From NCBI GenBank assembly GCA_009775195.1, contig VSPF01000035.1:1-18552 (forward strand): a stretch of 18,552 nucleotides of DNA. The letters run 5' to 3'. Below the pieces are notes generated by a model. That model did not search any database. It saw only the letters and a program-made list of their open reading frames with translations, and was not told where the DNA came from. Origin of the DNA: Muribaculaceae bacterium. GTDB lineage: Bacteria > Bacteroidota > Bacteroidia > Bacteroidales > Muribaculaceae. This document shows positions 15,527 through 18,552 of the stretch, in pieces; within the stretch, counting starts at the first letter, position 1; each line of letters opens with the position of its first letter. A program made the translations under genes and the position numbers.

Positions 15527-15784
15527 ATGACAAAGACAATCACCTTCAACGAACTACGTCGGCTCAAAGACCGTCTTCCCGACGGCTCGATGCACCAAAT
15601 CGCCGACCGTCTCAATACAACTGTTCAAACAGTCCGCAACTACTTCGGTGGCAGCAACTATGATTTCGGTAAAAACTGCGGCGTCCACATAGAACCGGGT
15701 CCCGATGGAGGAATTGTTGTCCTCGACGACAGCACTATATACGACATGGCTGTGGAAATCCTGCAAGGGCAGGAGGCTGAGTAA
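15527..15784 (+). CDS. Small helix-turn-helix DNA-binding protein
   Basis: The 85-residue protein has a clear helix-turn-helix-like region at residues 21-40 (SMHQIADRLNTTVQTVRNYF), with IADRLNTT as the first helix and turn and QTVRNYF as the recognition helix. A GGSNYDFG turn follows, then a short beta-rich part (VHIEPGPDGGIVVLDD) and a C-terminal helix. I recall similar short proteins in many Bacteroidales genomes, but I know no assigned function. There is no signal or membrane segment. It has its own promoter and terminator, so it is a one-gene unit separate from the bat operon. The invariant-looking GPDGG motif could be used to search for relatives. Confidence 0.8.
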   Translation: MTKTITFNELRRLKDRLPDGSMHQIADRLNTTVQTVRNYFGGSNYDFGKNCGVHIEPGPDGGIVVLDDSTIYDMAVEILQGQEAE

Positions 15785-15815
15785 GAAACCACCTTACCGG
15801 TTGCCCCAAAAGAAC

Positions 15816-15850
15816 AAGGACGCTCATGATTGCTCATGATGCGTCCTTTT
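15816..15850 (+). terminator. Terminator after the small HTH gene
   Basis: The arms AAGGACGC (15816-15823) and GCGTCCTT (15841-15848) pair perfectly around a 17-nt loop and run into TTTT. The loop region contains the imperfect tandem GCTCATGATT/GCTCATGATG. It lies 32 nt past the stop codon. Confidence 0.7.
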
Positions 15851-15899
15851 GTAATTAATCTCGATAATTATAGGTTGCCATTATTAAATTTTTGCTATT

Positions 15900-17018
15900 A
15901 TGTCGTCTGACACTCGATATATCACCGTTGCCATTCATACGTATGAGAAGGCTATTGCCCTGAGGGCGTTGCTCGAAAGCGAGGGAATTGCTGTCGAACT
16001 CAATAATGTCAACCTCGAGGTGCCGGGCTTTTCTTCGGGCGTGCGTGTGCGCATACCCGAGACCGACCTGCCGCTGGCTCTGAGAATAATTGAGAATAAG
16101 GAACTATTTCAATATCCCTCCGGCGCCGACACAAAGGTGCATACCGTGCTTGTGCCGGTTGACCTGAGTGAAAATTCGTTTAAAGCTGCCTGTGTGGCGG
16201 CAAATATTGCGGCTACCATAAGCGGTCGCATGGTCTTTCTATACAGCTATATAGACCCATACATAGCCGGTAACGTACAGTTTACCGACAGCCTGACATA
16301 CGAAGTGGGTGAGCGTGGGGCGCGTGAGCAGATGATTGAAAATGCCCGCAAGTTGCTGCATAATTTCTATGAGCGCGTGCGTACGGCGATGAAAAAGGGG
16401 CGTATCCCCGTTGTCAAGGCCGAGCAGATTGTCGTGGAGGGCGTTCCGGAAGACGCGATAATCGAATATGCCAAGGATAAAGCTCCATACCTTATCGTGA
16501 TGGGGACACGCGGTGCCGACAAGAAGGACAAAGAGCTTATAGGCAGCGTTACCGCCGAGGTGCTCGACGAGGGGCGGTTTACCGTGCTCACGGTGCCCGA
16601 ACCGCTTGAGATTGAAGACTCTATCAAGCCGCAAAACATACTGTTTATGGGTAATCTTGACCAGGATGACATATTGGCTATGGATGCCCTATACCGTCTC
16701 TATGGGTCGGCTTCGGCAAGCGTTACCATAGTTCATCTGCCAAACCGGCGCCGGTTTTCGGCGGCATCGGCCGACAAGGCCCTGCGACGTCTCAGCGATT
16801 ACTGTCGTGATAATTTCAGTCACTATCATTTCTTGTCAGTACCGATTGCCCAGTCAGACATCGAAAAAGAATTTAGCGAATTGCAAGCTAAAAACAATTT
16901 CGACCTCATCGTGGTTCCCAACCGTCACCGCAATGCCTTTAGCCGCCTCTTTAATCCCGGTCTCGCTCACAAGATACTATTCCGTACCGATATACCGATG
17001 CTCGTAATCCCGGTCTGA
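15900..17018 (+). CDS. Universal stress protein with N-terminal DUF2007-like domain and two Usp domains
   Basis: The 372-residue cytoplasmic protein has three parts. Residues 1-70 (VAIHTYEKAIALRALLESEGIAVELNN...VRVRIPETDLPLALRII) look like the DUF2007/putative signal-transducing fold. Residues 80-234 are a UspA domain starting TVLVPVDLSE, with the ATP-binding pattern G-x2-G-x9-G-S complete (G202, G205, G215, S216) followed by TVLTVPE. Residues from about 243 to 372 are a second UspA-like domain (NILFMGNLDQDD...LIVVPNRHRN...IPMLVIPV) that lacks this glycine pattern, so it probably does not bind ATP. Usp proteins accumulate in starvation or oxidative stress in other bacteria. It is convergent with the kinase gene, only 4 nt apart. 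Confidence 0.85.
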   Translation: MSSDTRYITVAIHTYEKAIALRALLESEGIAVELNNVNLEVPGFSSGVRVRIPETDLPLALRIIENKELFQYPSGADTKVHTVLVPVDLSENSFKAACVAANIAATISGRMVFLYSYIDPYIAGNVQFTDSLTYEVGERGAREQMIENARKLLHNFYERVRTAMKKGRIPVVKAEQIVVEGVPEDAIIEYAKDKAPYLIVMGTRGADKKDKELIGSVTAEVLDEGRFTVLTVPEPLEIEDSIKPQNILFMGNLDQDDILAMDALYRLYGSASASVTIVHLPNRRRFSAASADKALRRLSDYCRDNFSHYHFLSVPIAQSDIEKEFSELQAKNNFDLIVVPNRHRNAFSRLFNPGLAHKILFRTDIPMLVIPV

Positions 17019-17022
17019 AGAC

Positions 17023-17517
17023 TCATTTACATTCGTCGGGTATAATGAAATTTTCATCGTTTGCCGGCACCTCGAAGTTGGCATAGTATTGCCGCAGTTG
17101 CTCCTGGGTGACTATCTGGTCGTTGGGCCCGTGGCCGGTGCGGCCGGCAAGTCTTTGGGCAAGCACCTCGTAGGGGGTTGGTAGGTAGACGAAGACCGGC
17201 TCGACACCGGCTTCGCGACAGGCCGATACCATCTTGTCGCGGCCGGCCCGTTTGCACATAGTGGCATCGACCACGATGCGCTGTCCATGTGACAACGCTT
17301 CTTTGGCGGTGGCAATCACTTCGGCGTTTACCGTCATATAGACCTCGCGCTGACATTGCGGCGACAGCTCCGTAAAGCTGTCGCCGTATTTTTGCCATAC
17401 TAATTCGTCGGCCGATATTCGTGTGTATCCTTCTCTCTCAAGACGCTGCGAAAACACCGTTTTGCCCGAGCCGCTGATGCCGCACATTACGACGGCACGC
17501 TCATCAAGACTCGGCAT
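17023..17517 (-). CDS. P-loop kinase (AAA_33/zeta-like family)
   Basis: The 164-residue cytoplasmic protein has the Walker A GISGSGKT at 13-20, ISADELVWQKYG after the first strand, VVDATMCKRAGRDKM (a common substrate-side motif of small P-loop kinases) in the middle, and VYLPTPYEVLAQRLAGR with LID-like arginines. The family includes polynucleotide kinase-like, gluconate kinase-like and zeta-toxin-like enzymes; the substrate cannot be called. No antitoxin-like gene adjoins, which argues against a toxin. The ATG at 17517 lies 14 nt inside the end of the DUF362 gene; the ATG at 17487 is an alternative start that would remove the overlap but also lies only two residues before the Walker A. Confidence 0.8.
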   Translation of the reverse strand: MPSLDERAVVMCGISGSGKTVFSQRLEREGYTRISADELVWQKYGDSFTELSPQCQREVYMTVNAEVIATAKEALSHGQRIVVDATMCKRAGRDKMVSACREAGVEPVFVYLPTPYEVLAQRLAGRTGHGPNDQIVTQEQLRQYYANFEVPANDENFIIPDECK

Positions 17518-18424
17518 CGGGCGTATACGGGGCTACCTCCTTGATTATATAGTTCTGCTGCCCCAGGCCGAGCTGCTCGGCATAGTCAAGGATATGGGTT
17601 GCGTTGCGGCTCTCTATGCGTTCGATTAGGTGTTCCTTTCCCGGGTCTGGCGAGTTGTACACCATGTCGACACAGGCGCGGTCGAGGGCCACGGGGTCGA
17701 GCGATGCCAGGATGCCAATGTCTTCCATGTGGATTGGCTCGGGCTCGGCAACACAGTCGCAGTCTACCGACAGGTTGTTTGCCACGCTGATAAACAAAAT
17801 GTTTTCACCGGCATGGTCAAATACGGCTTCGCACGCCTCGGCCATTGACTCCAGGAAATCATCTTGCGGCGGTACATTGGTCCAGTCTACAGGCACTTCC
17901 TTAGAGCGTCCTGCGGTGTGAATCCACGCCTTGCCTGCCGACGAGGCCATGCCTATGGCTACATTTTTGAGCGCGCCACCAAAGCCACCCATAGGGTGTC
18001 CCTTGAAGTGTGACAGTACAACGGTGAAGTCATAATTGCGCCAGTTGCGACCGACATAGTTCTCGGCAATATGGCGGTGCTGCTTGACCGGGAGAACCAT
18101 GTCGGGGCCTTCTGCATCCATTATGTCTACCTCGGCGATAGCTGTGAAACCATGTTCTGCCGCCGTCTGCATGTGGTCGGCGGTGTTGTTGCGTCGGCCA
18201 TCGTAGGCTGTGTTACATTCGACTATGGTGCCGTCGACAAGGTGGACAAACTTTTTGATTACGTCGGTCGACAGGTGGTTGGGGTTGCCGGCTTCGCCGG
18301 TCGACAGTTTTATGGCCACACGACCCTTTGCCTCGCGGCCGAGGCTCTGATATACTCTCACCAGGTTTTCTGCCGTGATGCGCGGACAAAAATATACGAT
18401 AGAGGGTTCTTTCTTCGTTTCCAT
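17504..18424 (-). CDS. DUF362 domain protein
   Basis: The 306-residue protein has the DUF362 signature HFKGHPMGGFGGALKN at 139-154, followed by AIGMASSAGKAWIHT, and ASLDPVALDRACVDMVY at 240-256. Many DUF362 proteins carry a ferredoxin-type CxxCxxC cluster. Here none is visible; the closest feature is the DCDC pair of cysteines at 221-224. Biochemical function is unknown. The start at 18424 (METKKEP) is preferred, because the predicted transcription start lies about 16 nt upstream. The longer reading from 18490 runs through the promoter and half of a perfect hairpin. It overlaps the P-loop kinase gene downstream, so the two probably form a small operon. Confidence 0.85.
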   Translation of the reverse strand: METKKEPSIVYFCPRITAENLVRVYQSLGREAKGRVAIKLSTGEAGNPNHLSTDVIKKFVHLVDGTIVECNTAYDGRRNNTADHMQTAAEHGFTAIAEVDIMDAEGPDMVLPVKQHRHIAENYVGRNWRNYDFTVVLSHFKGHPMGGFGGALKNVAIGMASSAGKAWIHTAGRSKEVPVDWTNVPPQDDFLESMAEACEAVFDHAGENILFISVANNLSVDCDCVAEPEPIHMEDIGILASLDPVALDRACVDMVYNSPDPGKEHLIERIESRNATHILDYAEQLGLGQQNYIIKEVAPYTPDAES

Positions 18425-18446
18425 GATTACTATATGTTTTAGATTG

Positions 18447-18454
18447 CAAATATA
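18447..18454 (-). promoter_or_regulatory. Predicted -7 box of the DUF362-kinase operon
   Basis: On the minus strand TATATTTG is an exact match to TAnnTTTG. It lies 22 nt before the ATG at 18424, giving a short leader. No good TTTG -33 box is seen at the expected distance. Confidence 0.5.
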
Positions 18455-18470
18455 GTGAGAATATTCGAAG

Positions 18471-18516
18471 AAATGAGGTAAATATACCAACTCTTTTTGG
18501 TATATTTACCTCATTT
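18471..18516. other. Perfect 18-bp inverted repeat upstream of the DUF362 promoter
   Basis: The arm at 18471-18488 is exactly complementary to 18499-18516, around a 10-nt loop containing five T. It could be a terminator for a gene beyond the window, or an operator, since it begins 16 nt upstream of the predicted -7 box. No T-tract follows on either strand. Confidence 0.7.
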
Positions 18517-18552
18517 ACATATCTATTATTATCTTATTAGTAACCGTAATGC

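Noticed and set aside
17023..17517. Zeta-type toxin with an antitoxin
   Set aside because: The P-loop kinase fits many families, and the neighbouring genes are DUF362 and a universal stress protein, not an antitoxin.

Overview
The window looks like a chromosomal segment of a Bacteroidales bacterium. A GC-rich member such as a Muribaculaceae relative is my inference. The reasons are the moxR-DUF58-bat aerotolerance operon, promoters of the Bacteroidetes type (TTTG near -33, TAnnTTTG near -7), the lack of Shine-Dalgarno sequences, and a secreted protein with a Bacteroidales-style C-terminal tail. No phage, plasmid, CRISPR, tRNA or rRNA is visible. Most genes are ordinary core genes.

Layout. 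Positions 1-788 (+) hold the 3' end of a hypoxanthine phosphoribosyltransferase gene, with an in-frame TAA at its very first visible codon, followed by adenylate kinase. Positions 789-953 hold a long inverted repeat. Positions 970-2709 encode an acyl-CoA ligase, ended by a clear intrinsic terminator. Positions 2771-4063 encode a secreted protein I cannot name. Positions 4070-4419 are a non-coding mosaic of nested inverted repeats and five strong hairpins, best read as MITE/REP-like mobile debris. Positions 4424-5843 (-) carry rsmG and a metallo-beta-lactamase-fold hydrolase, separated by a second copy of the 789-953 repeat family. Positions 5980-6816 (+) encode a CvfB-like S1 RNA-binding protein.

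Positions 7012-15394 (+) are one tight operon: moxR, DUF58, a BatD-like membrane protein, batA, batB, batC, batD and batE. It has a consensus promoter upstream and an AT-rich terminator after batE. Gaps are 20 nt or less and two junctions are 4-nt overlaps. A MoxR AAA+ ATPase is expected to act on von Willebrand A proteins (DUF58, BatA, BatB) together with periplasm-facing Ig-like (BatD) and TPR (BatC, BatE) membrane proteins. The operon seems built from paired paralogues: two vWA proteins, two BatD-type proteins and two TPR proteins.

After it come a small helix-turn-helix protein with its own promoter and terminator (15431-15850), a three-domain universal stress protein (15900-17018), and on the minus strand a DUF362 protein followed by an overlapping P-loop kinase (18424-17023). 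A perfect 18-bp inverted repeat lies upstream of the DUF362 promoter.

I found no convincing wholly new system. The most rewarding targets are the two families of intergenic repeats and the unnamed BatD-like member of the Bat operon.
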